A stretch of 59,659 bases of DNA from JAVBUY01 sp031552735 (GCA_031552735.1 JAVBMF010000009.1:1-59659); one strand, 5' to 3'. Counted from the stretch's first letter, positions 26,175 to 37,164 are shown. Translations and numbers: made by a program. The notes: generated by a model not told the origin, from the letters alone.

Positions 26175-27062
26175 TTATACCGGTGACGCATGCAGCGTCA
26201 ACAGCACTCCGCTGGGCTCCACCAGATCGGGCAAACACACGCGCATCTTGCCGCGCGCCAGATCCAGCAACCACACGCGCCCGCCCAGCCCATCGCTCCA
26301 CAGCACTTGCTTGCCATGCCGCGCGGCCACGTCGGGCAGCGCGCCGTCCAGCGCGATGCGCCAGCCCACGCGCTTGGCGTGCTTGGCGACATAGGCCATG
26401 CCGTCCAGCAGCCCGATCAGCACGCCGTCATCGGGCGACGCGATCAGCCCGCCGGGCATGCCCTCCATGTCCAGTCGCCGCTCGATATGCCCGTCGCCGA
26501 CGCGCACACGCAGCACGCTGGTGCCCAGCTCCTCCTGCCCGACGGCGCACAGCACCCACAGCGCGTCCGGCGCAAAGGCCACGCCCACCGCGACGCCCTC
26601 TACCGGAATGCGCAGCACCGGTGCCAGCGTATCGGCGCGCAGCACATACACGCAGCAGGCCGCGCCGCCCGCCACCGCGATCAGTTGGCCGCTCCCATCC
26701 AGCGCCAGATCGCGCGGCTGCACCCCGGCGTCGGTCAGCATCAGCAGCGCGCCGGTTGTGCCGTCGATCATCATCAGGCTGTCGGCGTCACTGGACAGCG
26801 CGTACAGCGTCCGCTCATCCGGCGCGGCGCGAATGGCGCGGATGCCCGGCCCGACCGGCATGCGCTGGACAATCTCCATGCTCGCGCCGTCCAGCCGGAC
26901 GATGCACTCCTCGGCCTGCGTGGCGCACAGCACGTCGCCCCGCCAGGCGCACAGCGCACCGGCGCCGGGCACATCCTGCGCGCCGGTCACAGCCAGCGTG
27001 CGCGCGTCATAGGCCGTGACCGTCCCCGCGCCTGCGTCCGCCACCCAAATCGCTCCGTGCAT
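26175..27062 (-). CDS. YncE-like beta-propeller protein
   Basis: A 295-residue protein of repeated blades, each like AIRAAPDERTLYALSSD or PRDLALDGSGQLIAVAGG, typical of YncE/SMP-30-type propellers of about seven blades. There is no signal peptide, so it appears to be cytoplasmic (or inside a forespore/mother cell, see promoter). The ATG at 27062 follows GGGAGGGG; a longer open frame upstream is not supported. Ligand and role unknown. The promoter region matches that of the YmaF-like gene almost base for base. Confidence 0.7.
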   Translation of the reverse strand: MHGAIWVADAGAGTVTAYDARTLAVTGAQDVPGAGALCAWRGDVLCATQAEECIVRLDGASMEIVQRMPVGPGIRAIRAAPDERTLYALSSDADSLMMIDGTTGALLMLTDAGVQPRDLALDGSGQLIAVAGGAACCVYVLRADTLAPVLRIPVEGVAVGVAFAPDALWVLCAVGQEELGTSVLRVRVGDGHIERRLDMEGMPGGLIASPDDGVLIGLLDGMAYVAKHAKRVGWRIALDGALPDVAARHGKQVLWSDGLGGRVWLLDLARGKMRVCLPDLVEPSGVLLTLHASPV

Positions 27063-27098
27063 GCGCTTGCCCCTCCCGCCGTTTTTCCTGCTGCATCC

Positions 27099-27121
27099 TA
27101 TGTGCGGGCGTGGGCGGCGGT
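27099..27121 (-). promoter_or_regulatory. Sigma-K-like promoter of the beta-propeller gene
   Basis: On the minus strand AC (27121-27120) is followed after 17 nt by CATAGGATG, close to the sigma-K pattern AC-N16/17-CATANNNTA. The surrounding ACCGCCGCCC and CATAGGATRCAGCRGG are shared with the promoter at 35381-35407. Confidence 0.5.
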
Positions 27122-27141
27122 GCGCGGCAGATGGATTGGGG

Positions 27142-27170
27142 TTGCTTTTTTCTGCCAAATCGCGGACAAT
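27142..27170 (+). promoter_or_regulatory. Promoter of the secreted protein gene at 27207
   Basis: TTGCTT (27142-27147) and GACAAT (27165-27170), 17 bp apart. Confidence 0.45.
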
Positions 27171-27206
27171 AGCAGAAGCACACAAAAAAAGAAATGAGGT
27201 CAATCG

Positions 27207-28178
27207 ATGAGGATGGGACGGCGAATACTGAGCGCGATATTGATTTTCTTGCTGATCGTTCCTTCGGCGCTGGCCGCGACGGAACTCAAACTGGATGAGC
27301 AGGGCGAAGCTTTCTACAAGCGTCTGGTGGATTTTTGCGCGGCGCGCGGCGACGAAACCGCCGACACCGCCATGGCCATGCGCCAAGGCGAGGCGCAAGA
27401 CAGCATCCCGTACTATGCCCCCATCGAGGGCGTCACCATGGCTCCTTTCTTCTCCGAAAGCGGCCCGATGTACGTGCTGTACATCACCGACCGCCAGCGC
27501 ATCGACGAAGAGAAGGAGCGCATGTTCTATCAGGATTTCATGCGCGCCATTGACACCACAGTCACGGAGCAGGACGCGCTGAGCATGACCAACTTGCTCT
27601 TTGATAATTTGCAGACCGCCGTCGGTTCCTTTATGATGAGCGGGGTCACGCATGGCGACTGGGCCTATCGGCTGACGCGCTCCAGCGAACCGGAGGGCGA
27701 AATTGTCTTCCAAGTCATGACACGCGCGCAGAGCGATGCCACCACCGCCCAGATAGAGCAGCTCTCGCTCCGACAACGCGTAAGGGATGCCTACAGCGCC
27801 GTGCAAGCGCCTTTTGCCGAAATGGACTGCCCGCTGGCCGATCCCACCGACACCATGGCCGACGAGATGCTGGGCGAAACCGGATTTGAAATTCTGCCCG
27901 GCGCTTTTTATCGCTTGCTGGTCAATGACGATGGCAACGTGACCAACGCCGTGCTGCGCCTGACCCCACCGGCTTCCGAGGAGCGCTTCAAGCTGCTCAC
28001 GCTGTTCCTCAAGGTGTTCTACGACGCGCCGCTGATGGACCTGACCGGCATTGTGCTACAGCTGCACGGTGCGGTCGTTGAAAAGGATTCCAAAGAATTC
28101 GGCGAAATAAAATCCGATGGAAACCACATCACACTGGAGATTGACGGCGATGACTACACCATGACCGTCGCGCTGTGA
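27207..28178 (+). CDS. Secreted protein, function unknown
   Basis: A 323-residue protein with a signal peptide of about 23 residues (ILSAILIFLLIVPSALA, AxA-type site) and a soluble remainder with two alpha/beta parts. No cysteine lipobox, repeats or known motif seen. Only one cysteine pair (Cys in VDFCAARG and MDCPLAD) in the mature chain. ATG at 27207 with GAGG seven bases upstream. It is followed after 32 bp by the TSCPD gene and may be co-transcribed. Family not recognised. Confidence 0.6.
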   Translation: MRMGRRILSAILIFLLIVPSALAATELKLDEQGEAFYKRLVDFCAARGDETADTAMAMRQGEAQDSIPYYAPIEGVTMAPFFSESGPMYVLYITDRQRIDEEKERMFYQDFMRAIDTTVTEQDALSMTNLLFDNLQTAVGSFMMSGVTHGDWAYRLTRSSEPEGEIVFQVMTRAQSDATTAQIEQLSLRQRVRDAYSAVQAPFAEMDCPLADPTDTMADEMLGETGFEILPGAFYRLLVNDDGNVTNAVLRLTPPASEERFKLLTLFLKVFYDAPLMDLTGIVLQLHGAVVEKDSKEFGEIKSDGNHITLEIDGDDYTMTVAL

Positions 28179-28210
28179 TAGCACACCGCAAGAAAGAAGG
28201 TCTTTCTCCC

Positions 28211-28456
28211 ATGCAACACATCACCTTCACCCCGGTGGGCACCTGCTCGCGGCAAATTGATATCGACCTCCAGGACGGCGTCGTGGTGGGCTGCCTGTTC
28301 ACCGCGGGCTGCGACGGCAATCTGGAGGGCATCGCGCGGCTGATCGTCGGGCGCAAGGCCGAGGAGATCATCCCGCTTTTGAAGGGCATCCAGTGCCAGA
28401 ACGGCACCTCCTGCCCCGATCAACTGGCCAAGGCGCTGGAGCAGGCGCTAAAATAA
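28211..28456 (+). CDS. TIGR03905-type TSCPD domain protein
   Basis: An 81-residue protein matching the small stand-alone TSCPD proteins of Clostridia (TIGR03905). Four conserved cysteines are visible: GTCSRQ, VVGCLF, AGCDGN and the C-terminal GTSCPDQL motif with QCQ just before, suggesting metal binding. The TSCPD domain also ends some class II ribonucleotide reductases, but its stand-alone role is unknown. Starts at the ATG at 28211 after GAAAGAAGG. Confidence 0.85.
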   Translation: MQHITFTPVGTCSRQIDIDLQDGVVVGCLFTAGCDGNLEGIARLIVGRKAEEIIPLLKGIQCQNGTSCPDQLAKALEQALK

Positions 28457-28515
28457 GCGACTGAGCCGCCGCTCACTTCGCTTCGCGCCTATCCGCGAAA
28501 GACGTGGGAAAGACA

Positions 28516-28583
28516 AGATTCCTCGCTGCGCTTGAAATGACAGGATCGTTGGTTCGCTGTCATTCCGAGCGCACGAGGAATCT
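28516..28583. repeat. Imperfect palindromic repeat in the gap before rsmI
   Basis: AGATTCCTCGCTGCGCTTG at 28516 and its inverted partner ending in CGAGGAATCT at 28583 form long arms (about 23 of 27 positions pair) around a 13-nt centre. The flanking gap 28457-28633 has no coding frame. Sequences of this kind (…CATTC.GAGCG…GAATCT) recur in many bacterial genomes as small MITE-like repeats; only this copy is in the window. Confidence 0.6.
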
Positions 28584-28633
28584 TTCTGTTTTCAAACGCT
28601 TTCCCGATCGCTGCGCAACAAAATTGTCCCGCG

Positions 28634-29500
28634 CTATTGCCCTTGCTCCCGCAAAAATTGCTTCACGGCCATGCTGGCCTTGTACACGTCGTTGCGCTTC
28701 TCGCCCTCGGCTTGCAGCGCCTCACCCGCCGCGCGCAAGTCGTCGCCACGCAGCATGTTCTCCAGCAACCGCGCCTCCAGCGAGGCGGTGGTTTGTGCGC
28801 GTTCGGGCTCGACTGCCACGTTGGCCATGTCCAGCACCAGGCAATACTCGCCCTTGCCGGTGTTGGGGTTTTCCTCCAGCATCGCCAGCACATCGGCGGC
28901 GTCGCCGCGCAGGGTTTTCTCGTGCAGCTTGGTCAGGTCGCAGCTCACGCTGACCCGGCAGCCGGGCAGCACCGCCGCCACCTGTCGCATCAGCTCGGTC
29001 ACGCGGTGCGGCGATTCGTGCGCCACCGCGATGGCTACGCCGCTGCGCGCGATGGCCAGCAGCTTGTCCCTTAATTCGCCCTTGGCGCGCGGCAAAAAGC
29101 CATAGAACGCGAACTCTTTGGTGTCCATGCCGCTGACCGACAACGCCGCCGCCATCGCGCACGCGCCGGGCACGGTGACCACCGCGATGCCCGCCGCTGC
29201 CGCCTCGCGCACCAGCGCATAGCCGGGGTCCGAGATGCACGGCATGCCCGCGTCGGTGACCAGCGCGACGTCGATATCCTCGTCCAGCATGCGCTGCACC
29301 AGTTGTCCGGCGCGCGCCTGCTCGTTGTGCTGGTGGTTACTCAGCGTGGGCGTGGCGATGCCAAAGTGCGTCAGCAGCTTGCGCGTGACGCGCGTGTCCT
29401 CGGCAGCGATCACCGCGCAGTCCTTCATGGTCTGGATCGCGCGCGGCGTCATGTCGCCTAGATTGCCGATCGGCGTAGCGACGACATACAAAGTGGGCAT
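28634..29500 (-). CDS. rsmI: 16S rRNA (cytidine1402-2'-O)-methyltransferase
   Basis: RsmI, 288 residues, a tetrapyrrole-methylase-fold enzyme that 2'-O-methylates C1402 of 16S rRNA, the same residue N4-methylated by RsmH, whose gene is 1.4 kb upstream in this cluster. Motifs: VVATPIGNLGDMT at the N-terminus, AAEDTRVT, and DAGMPCISDPG. The usual VPGPSA is VPGACAMAAAL here, a small deviation. It starts one base after the GNAT stop. Confidence 0.94.
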   Translation of the reverse strand: MPTLYVVATPIGNLGDMTPRAIQTMKDCAVIAAEDTRVTRKLLTHFGIATPTLSNHQHNEQARAGQLVQRMLDEDIDVALVTDAGMPCISDPGYALVREAAAAGIAVVTVPGACAMAAALSVSGMDTKEFAFYGFLPRAKGELRDKLLAIARSGVAIAVAHESPHRVTELMRQVAAVLPGCRVSVSCDLTKLHEKTLRGDAADVLAMLEENPNTGKGEYCLVLDMANVAVEPERAQTTASLEARLLENMLRGDDLRAAGEALQAEGEKRNDVYKASMAVKQFLREQGQ

Positions 29501-29501
29501 G

Positions 29502-29942
29502 TCACAGCTCCTTTTTCAGGTAGATCATGTCGGTCAGCAGCACGCCGTCCTCGATCATCGGGTGGTCATAGTTCTCGGTAAAGAACCCGGCGATACGATG
29601 CGACGGCACAAACCCACACGCGCGATAAAACGCCAGAATCCACGGCACCTCGCCGGTGCCCAGCAGCATGGTCGCGCCCGGGTATTGCCCGCACACATGC
29701 GCGATCATCGCCGCGCCATAGCCGCGCCGCTGGCTGCCTAGGTCGGTGGCCAGATTTTTCAGTTCGCAGGTGCGCTCATCCAGCCGCTCCACCACACACA
29801 CGGTGCGCAGCGCATCGTCGTCATACAGCGCGTACAGGTCGCCCTGCGGCAGATAGCGGTCGATCATGTCCTCCTGCTCGTCGGCCAGCAGCAGCAGCGG
29901 CAGGAAGCGCTTCTTGTCCTCGGTTATCTTTTCGATTCGCAT
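29502..29942 (-). CDS. GNAT family N-acetyltransferase
   Basis: A 146-residue acetyltransferase. The acetyl-CoA site motif A is QRRGYGAAMIAHV, and LAFYRACGF is the typical C-terminal motif B. Substrate unknown; position between rsmI and rsmH gives no strong hint. The gene begins three bases after rsmH ends, so it is translated as part of the operon. Confidence 0.85.
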   Translation of the reverse strand: MRIEKITEDKKRFLPLLLLADEQEDMIDRYLPQGDLYALYDDDALRTVCVVERLDERTCELKNLATDLGSQRRGYGAAMIAHVCGQYPGATMLLGTGEVPWILAFYRACGFVPSHRIAGFFTENYDHPMIEDGVLLTDMIYLKKEL

Positions 29943-29945
29943 AGG

Positions 29946-30881
29946 CTACACCTTCTGCGCGACGCGCAGCTTGGCACTGCGGGCGCGCGGGTTGTCGTTC
30001 AGTTCCTCCGCCGACGGCGCGATGCCCCCGCCGCCCAGCACCTTGACGCTGGGCACTTTGCCGCAGGTGCAGATCGGCGCCTTGGGCGGGCACACGCAGG
30101 GCTTCGCCAGACGCCGGAACGTGTGCTTGACGATGCGATCCTCCAGCGAGTGGAAGGTGATCACGCACAGGCGGCCGCCGGGGGCAAGCAGCGCCACCGC
30201 ATCCTGTAGCGCGTTTTCCAGCGGCGCCAACTCGTCGTTGACCGCAATGCGCAGCGCCTGAAATGTGCGCCGTGCCGAGTGCCCGTCATCCTTGTCGCGC
30301 ACCTTGCGCGGAATGGCCGCGTCGATGGCGCGCACCAGATCGCCGGTGGTAGCCAGCGGCTGTATGCCGCGATGCTCCACAATCATGCGCGCGATGCGCG
30401 CCGCCCAGCTCTCCTCGCCATAGTCGCGGATGATGCGGGTCAGCTCGGCCTCGCTGTAGGTATTGACCAGATCGGCGGCGGTCATCGGCTGGCGCTGATC
30501 CATGCGCATGTCCAGCGGCGCGTCCTGATGATAGGAAAATCCGCGCGCGGCGGTGTCCAACTGATGCGACGACACACCCAAATCCAGCAGCATACCGTCG
30601 ATTTTCTCCACGCCTTGTTCGGCCAGCAGTGCCTTGACATCGTGAAAGTTTCCGCGCAGCGCGGCAAAGCCGGGCAGCGCGGACAGCCGCGCAGTCGCCG
30701 CGTCGATGGCGGCCTGATCACGGTCAATGCCGTACAGCCTGCCGCCGGGCTGGATGCGCGACAGAATGGCCGCGCTGTGCCCGCCGCCGCCCAGTGTGCC
30801 GTCCACATACACGCCGCCCGGACGCGGCGACAGTTGCGCCATCACCTCGTCCAGCAGCACCGGTACATGCTTAAAGTCCAT
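29946..30881 (-). CDS. rsmH: 16S rRNA (cytosine1402-N4)-methyltransferase
   Basis: RsmH (MraW), 311 residues. SAM-binding VDGTLGGGGHS and YGIDRD, LLDLGVSSHQLD, and the C-terminal ITFHSLEDRIVK are all present; the CVCPPKAPICTC cysteine cluster is the usual insertion near the end. It N4-methylates C1402 of 16S rRNA. The ATG at 30881 follows GGAGGAGG and overlaps folC by 11 bp. In most Bacillota rsmH heads the division/cell-wall cluster with ftsL; here it is joined to folC and rsmI. Confidence 0.96.
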   Translation of the reverse strand: MDFKHVPVLLDEVMAQLSPRPGGVYVDGTLGGGGHSAAILSRIQPGGRLYGIDRDQAAIDAATARLSALPGFAALRGNFHDVKALLAEQGVEKIDGMLLDLGVSSHQLDTAARGFSYHQDAPLDMRMDQRQPMTAADLVNTYSEAELTRIIRDYGEESWAARIARMIVEHRGIQPLATTGDLVRAIDAAIPRKVRDKDDGHSARRTFQALRIAVNDELAPLENALQDAVALLAPGGRLCVITFHSLEDRIVKHTFRRLAKPCVCPPKAPICTCGKVPSVKVLGGGGIAPSAEELNDNPRARSAKLRVAQKV

Positions 30882-32175
30882 CGACGCCCTCCTCCATAAG
30901 CAACGCGCGCACCGCGCCAATCAGGTACAGCGACCCGGCGACGATCACCAGCCCGTCCGGCCCGGCCCACTGCCGGGCACGCGCCAGCGCGTTTGCCAGC
31001 ACATCACAGCTTTCCGTTTGCACACCGCGCGCGGCAAGCATCGCCGCCAAGTCCCCGGCGGACAGCGCGCGCGGATCGGCGGGCACGGTGGTCACCGCCC
31101 GCGCCGCCAGCGAGCCCAGCGCCGCAATCATCTCATCACTGACCTTCTCGGCCAGCACGCCGCACAACAGCACGCGCGGCGCATCGTCGGGCAGCGTCGC
31201 CACATACGCGGCCAGCGCCCGCGCGCCCTGCGCATTGTGCGCGCCGTCCAGCAGCAGTCGTGGCGATCCTTCCACATACTCCAGCCGCCCGGGCCAGCGC
31301 ACGGTGGCCAGCCCCTCCAGCACCGCCTCGTCGGGGATGGCGATGCCCTGCCGCTTTAACTCGGCGATCACCGCCAGTGCGGTGGCCGCGTTGTGCAGTT
31401 GGTGCGCACCCGGCAGATTCAGCTTGACGCACGGCAGCACCCAGCCATCCATGTCCAGCCGACAGGTCTGCGGCTCGCCCAGCGGCGTCAGCTCGTCACC
31501 AGTCAGTTCGTCCCAGCGCGCGCCCTGCTCGCTGGACACCTCGGCAAACACCCGCGTCACCTCGCGCGGCGCGGGCGCGGTGATCACCGGCACACCCGGC
31601 TTGATGATGCCCGCCTTCTCGCGCGCGATGCGCGTGATCGTATTGCCCAAATACCGCATGTGATCCATGCCGATGGCGGTGATAGCGCAGACGATGGGCT
31701 GCACCACATTGGTGGGGTCCAGCCGTCCGCCCAACCCCACCTCGACCACGCACAGCTGCACCCCCGCCTGCACAAACGCGACAAACGCCAGCGCCGTGCC
31801 GATCTCAAAGGTGGTCGGGCGAACGCCCTCGGCCCGCAGCGCCTCTACCTGCGCCCACACCAAATCGAACGCGCGCAAAAACGCCGCGTTGTCAATCGGC
31901 TTGCCGCCGATGCGGATGCGCTCCTGATAGCGCTGCAAATATGGCGAGGTATACAGCCCCACCGTCACCCCCGCCGCGCGCAGCATCGCGTCCACAAAGG
32001 CGCAGGTCGAACCCTTGCCGTTGGTGCCCGCCACATGGATGACGCGCATCGCGCGCTGCGGGTCGCCCAGCCGCGCGCACAGCAGGCGCATGTTGTCCAG
32101 TCCGCTCTTCTCGCCGTCTCCGCGCGCGGCATGGATGGCGTCGATGGCCTCGGCCACCGTCCAGTTTTTTGTCAT
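30871..32175 (-). CDS. folC: Folylpolyglutamate synthase / dihydrofolate synthase
   Basis: FolC, 434 residues, a Mur-ligase-type enzyme adding glutamate to folates. The P-loop is AGTNGKGST near residue 49, followed by EVGLGGRLDPTNVV and LLDGAHNAQG. Whether it also has dihydrofolate synthase activity cannot be read from the sequence. Located ten bases after valS and overlapping rsmH; valS-folC linkage is common in Bacillota. Confidence 0.95.
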   Translation of the reverse strand: MTKNWTVAEAIDAIHAARGDGEKSGLDNMRLLCARLGDPQRAMRVIHVAGTNGKGSTCAFVDAMLRAAGVTVGLYTSPYLQRYQERIRIGGKPIDNAAFLRAFDLVWAQVEALRAEGVRPTTFEIGTALAFVAFVQAGVQLCVVEVGLGGRLDPTNVVQPIVCAITAIGMDHMRYLGNTITRIAREKAGIIKPGVPVITAPAPREVTRVFAEVSSEQGARWDELTGDELTPLGEPQTCRLDMDGWVLPCVKLNLPGAHQLHNAATALAVIAELKRQGIAIPDEAVLEGLATVRWPGRLEYVEGSPRLLLDGAHNAQGARALAAYVATLPDDAPRVLLCGVLAEKVSDEMIAALGSLAARAVTTVPADPRALSAGDLAAMLAARGVQTESCDVLANALARARQWAGPDGLVIVAGSLYLIGAVRALLMEEGVDGL

Positions 32176-32184
32176 GGCGCTCCC

Positions 32185-34818
<2,634 letters not shown>

Positions 34819-34852
34819 GGTTATTTCTTCCTCCCGGATGGTATTTTGTTGG

Positions 34853-35077
34853 TTAGCCGCCGATGCGCATGGCCCACAGCCAGCCGATAACCGCCAGCGC
34901 GAGCCCTGCCAGGCGATAGTACACGGTATATTGTGGCTTGTCCGGGCTGATTTTCGCGCCCAACGCGTCGGCAAAAAAGCCAACCCCCGCGCCAACAAGC
35001 AGCAGTGCCACGCCGCCCCATACCGGCGCGCGCAGTTGCCCCAGTTGGATCATCAGGACACCCAGGCCGCGTGCCAT
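34853..35077 (-). CDS. Small two-helix membrane protein between T-box and valS
   Basis: A 74-residue protein with two hydrophobic segments (WGGVALLLVGAGVGFFA and LAGLALAVIGWLWAM) separated by a short charged stretch. Start ATG 35077 with GGGAGG nine bases upstream; ends 34 bp before valS. It is the first gene under T-box control, so it would be made when valine is scarce. Not recognised; could be a leader-type membrane protein or a small transporter accessory. Confidence 0.65.
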   Translation of the reverse strand: MARGLGVLMIQLGQLRAPVWGGVALLLVGAGVGFFADALGAKISPDKPQYTVYYRLAGLALAVIGWLWAMRIGG

Positions 35078-35094
35078 ATTTCCGCCTCCCTTTC

Positions 35095-35330
35095 GCCAAA
35101 AAAGCCGCATGCGTCCAAAGGACGGATGCGACTCCGTGGTACCACCTTACTGTACGGCGCGGATGCGCCGCCTCGTGCACGCTGTATCGGGCGCACCCGC
35201 GCAGGCTACGGCACATGCCCTCACCTGTCGTCCCTCACAAGCGACCCGCGCGCCCAGCGCCCCGCAGCGGTCTTTCAGCCGTGAACCGCGCTCTCTTTCG
35301 GGGATGGGTGCGCTCCTCCTGATCATCGGG
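35095..35330 (-). promoter_or_regulatory. T-box leader riboswitch, valine
   Basis: On the minus strand the T-box AGGTGGTACCACGGAG is at 35147-35132. Stem I lies at about 35330-35240 with AGAGAG and GGCTGAAAG elements and a probable specifier GTC at 35245-35243. The terminator stem GTCGCATCCGTCC/GGACGCATGCGGC with a TTT loop is followed by TTTTTT at about 35100-35095. It controls the small membrane protein gene and valS. Confidence 0.92.
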
Positions 35331-35349
35331 GCAGTATGGATATGGCAGT

Positions 35350-35378
35350 ATTGTAGCGTCAGGCAGTGCATTTGTCAA
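35350..35378 (-). promoter_or_regulatory. Promoter of the valS T-box transcript
   Basis: TTGACA (35373-35378) and TACAAT (35350-35355) on the minus strand, exactly 17 bp apart. Confidence 0.85.
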
Positions 35379-35380
35379 GC

Positions 35381-35407
35381 ACCGCCGCCCTTGCCGCGCA
35401 TAGGATA
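35381..35407 (+). promoter_or_regulatory. Sigma-K-like promoter of the YmaF-like gene
   Basis: AC (35381-35382), 16 nt, then CATAGGATA (35399-35407): an exact match to the mother-cell sigma-K pattern AC-N16-CATANNNTA. It is nearly identical to the region before the beta-propeller gene at 27099-27121. No sigma-A promoter is evident for this gene. Confidence 0.5.
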
Positions 35408-35471
35408 CAGCGGGCGTATACCGATATGCGTCCTATGCCAAAGCAATATACGAGAGAAAGAGGAAGCAAAC

Positions 35472-35930
35472 ATGTTCAACTGTTGCGAATTCGAAATGTA
35501 CGAGAAGTACGACCGGTGCGAAAAGCCCTGCTGCGAAAAGAAGTACCACGAGGAAAAGTGCTGCGAGAAAAAATGCTACGAGAAAAAGTGCTGCGACGAA
35601 AAGCGTTATGAGAAGAAGCGCCATTGCCAGCACGTGCACGAATACGAAGGCAGCGTAATGGTCAATTGCAAGGGTGAGCCGCACACGCACCGCTTTGCGG
35701 GCGTGACCGGCGAGGCGATCCCGACCTGCGACAGCCATGTGCATAAGCTGCACGAGATGACCGACACCTACGCGTGCCACCAGCACATCCTGTGCGAAAC
35801 CACTGGCCCCGCGGTGTGGGTCTCCTGCGATCGCCATGTGCATTTCGTGGAAGGCTGCACCTCGTTTGACGCGTGCCACAAGCACGACTTCAAGTTCTCC
35901 ACGCTGATCGAAAACCCCATCGGCGAATAG
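35472..35930 (+). CDS. YmaF-like protein with Cys/Lys/Glu-rich N-terminus
   Basis: A 152-residue protein. Residues 1-52 are made almost only of Cys, Lys, Glu, Tyr and His, with repeated units like CCEKK and YEKKCC. Residues 54-152 match the YmaF domain: six HxH pairs (HVH, HTH, HVH, HQH, HVH, HKH) about every 18-20 residues and the typical GVTGEAIP and FSTLIENPIGE. It should bind metal and could be cross-linked through its cysteines. YmaF has no established function; the sigma-K-like promoter suggests a spore-coat or late mother-cell role, which is inference. Start ATG 35472 after GAGGAAG. An 8-bp inverted repeat (GCATAGGA/TCCTATGC) lies in the leader. Confidence 0.8.
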   Translation: MFNCCEFEMYEKYDRCEKPCCEKKYHEEKCCEKKCYEKKCCDEKRYEKKRHCQHVHEYEGSVMVNCKGEPHTHRFAGVTGEAIPTCDSHVHKLHEMTDTYACHQHILCETTGPAVWVSCDRHVHFVEGCTSFDACHKHDFKFSTLIENPIGE

Positions 35931-35964
35931 CATCGTCTCTCTCGCTAGATGGACGCATAAAGTA

Positions 35965-35994
35965 ACAGAAGCCACCGGAAACGGTGGCTTCTGT
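35965..35994. terminator. Hairpin between the YmaF-like and GGDEF genes
   Basis: A perfect 13-pair stem ACAGAAGCCACCG/CGGTGGCTTCTGT with GAAA loop, between convergent genes. T-runs are weak on both sides, so efficiency is uncertain. Confidence 0.65.
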
Positions 35995-36030
35995 GCTTGC
36001 TTCTTCAACGGTTCGCTTTTCCCAAGGCCG

Positions 36031-37164
36031 CTACGCGCTCTGCTCCCGGCCTCTGCGCTGCTCGCCCTTCTGCGCGTACATCAGTTGATCCACATATTCC
36101 AGAAACTCGCTGGGCGAGCGCTGATCGTCGGGCTCATAGGTCGCGGCGCCAATGGTCAGCTCCAGCCGATAGGGTTTGCCTGAGTTTGCGTTATACTCGT
36201 CAAAGTTCTTCTTAACGCGCAGGAGGATCGGCTCGATCAGGCGGCAGTTGACCGCCAGCATCAGGAACTCATCGCCGCCATAGCGCGCCACAAAATCGAG
36301 TTGGCGGATGCTGCGGCGCAATAGCTGGGCGGTGTTTTTCAGCGCCACGTCGCCCTCGGCGTGTCCATAGGTGTCGTTGATGTCCTTAAAGCGCACCATG
36401 TCGATCATCACAAAGGTGAAGGGCTTGCGCTTGTTCATACGCGTGATGGTGTACAGGTACTCATCACAGCTGCGGCGGTTGTTGATGCCGGTCAGGCTGT
36501 CGATGCCATAGTCGCTGCGGACGATGAACAGATAGATCAGCAGAATCGCGGTGCAAAAGCAGGGCCAGGTGAGCCGCGTGACCAATATGGCGACATCCAG
36601 AATGCCGCCAAACAGGATCAGCGCGGCGGACAGCAACACCAGCCAACCCATGTTGCGGCGGATGTTTTTGCGGCTTAACATCAGATCAACCAGCATCAGG
36701 ATGGCCGGAAACGCCGCGAACAAAAGGCGCACGGCATAGTACTCGCCACGGACGTACGCATTGTTCGCATCGACATAGTAATAAAAACCGCTGGGCAGAT
36801 TTATCATCAGCACCAGCACATGGATGACTTCCAGTATGCCGATCAGCCAGACGATGTTCGTCAGGCGTGTGGCGCTGCGGTTGATCGCGTAGTCAAAAAA
36901 CGCGACCATCATGCAAAACGCCGCCGATTGGAAAACGAAGTAAAGGCTGTAGATCAGCATGACCGCCATGGGCTGCGCCCCGGTGCCCGCACTGGTATCG
37001 CCCATGAACTCGAACAGGATCGCGCCCATCACACAGCCGATGGTGCACAGAATCACCCGCCGCTGGATTTGGTCGGTCGCTTTGCTGCGCTTGTAATCAA
37101 ACAAGACCAGCAGCAGTGCGGCGACCGGCGCGAACAGCACGTTGACCAATTGGATTGCCTGCAT
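36031..37164 (-). CDS. Membrane diguanylate cyclase (GGDEF)
   Basis: A 377-residue protein with six to seven membrane helices in residues 1-205, then a GGDEF domain that makes cyclic di-GMP from two GTP. The active site GGDEF is intact at residues 296-300, and the product-inhibition I-site RQLD is at 287-290, five residues before it, so the enzyme should be active and feedback-inhibited. The N-terminal part is a sensor of unknown ligand. A single-gene unit with its own promoter. Confidence 0.92.
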   Translation of the reverse strand: MQAIQLVNVLFAPVAALLLVLFDYKRSKATDQIQRRVILCTIGCVMGAILFEFMGDTSAGTGAQPMAVMLIYSLYFVFQSAAFCMMVAFFDYAINRSATRLTNIVWLIGILEVIHVLVLMINLPSGFYYYVDANNAYVRGEYYAVRLLFAAFPAILMLVDLMLSRKNIRRNMGWLVLLSAALILFGGILDVAILVTRLTWPCFCTAILLIYLFIVRSDYGIDSLTGINNRRSCDEYLYTITRMNKRKPFTFVMIDMVRFKDINDTYGHAEGDVALKNTAQLLRRSIRQLDFVARYGGDEFLMLAVNCRLIEPILLRVKKNFDEYNANSGKPYRLELTIGAATYEPDDQRSPSEFLEYVDQLMYAQKGEQRRGREQSA

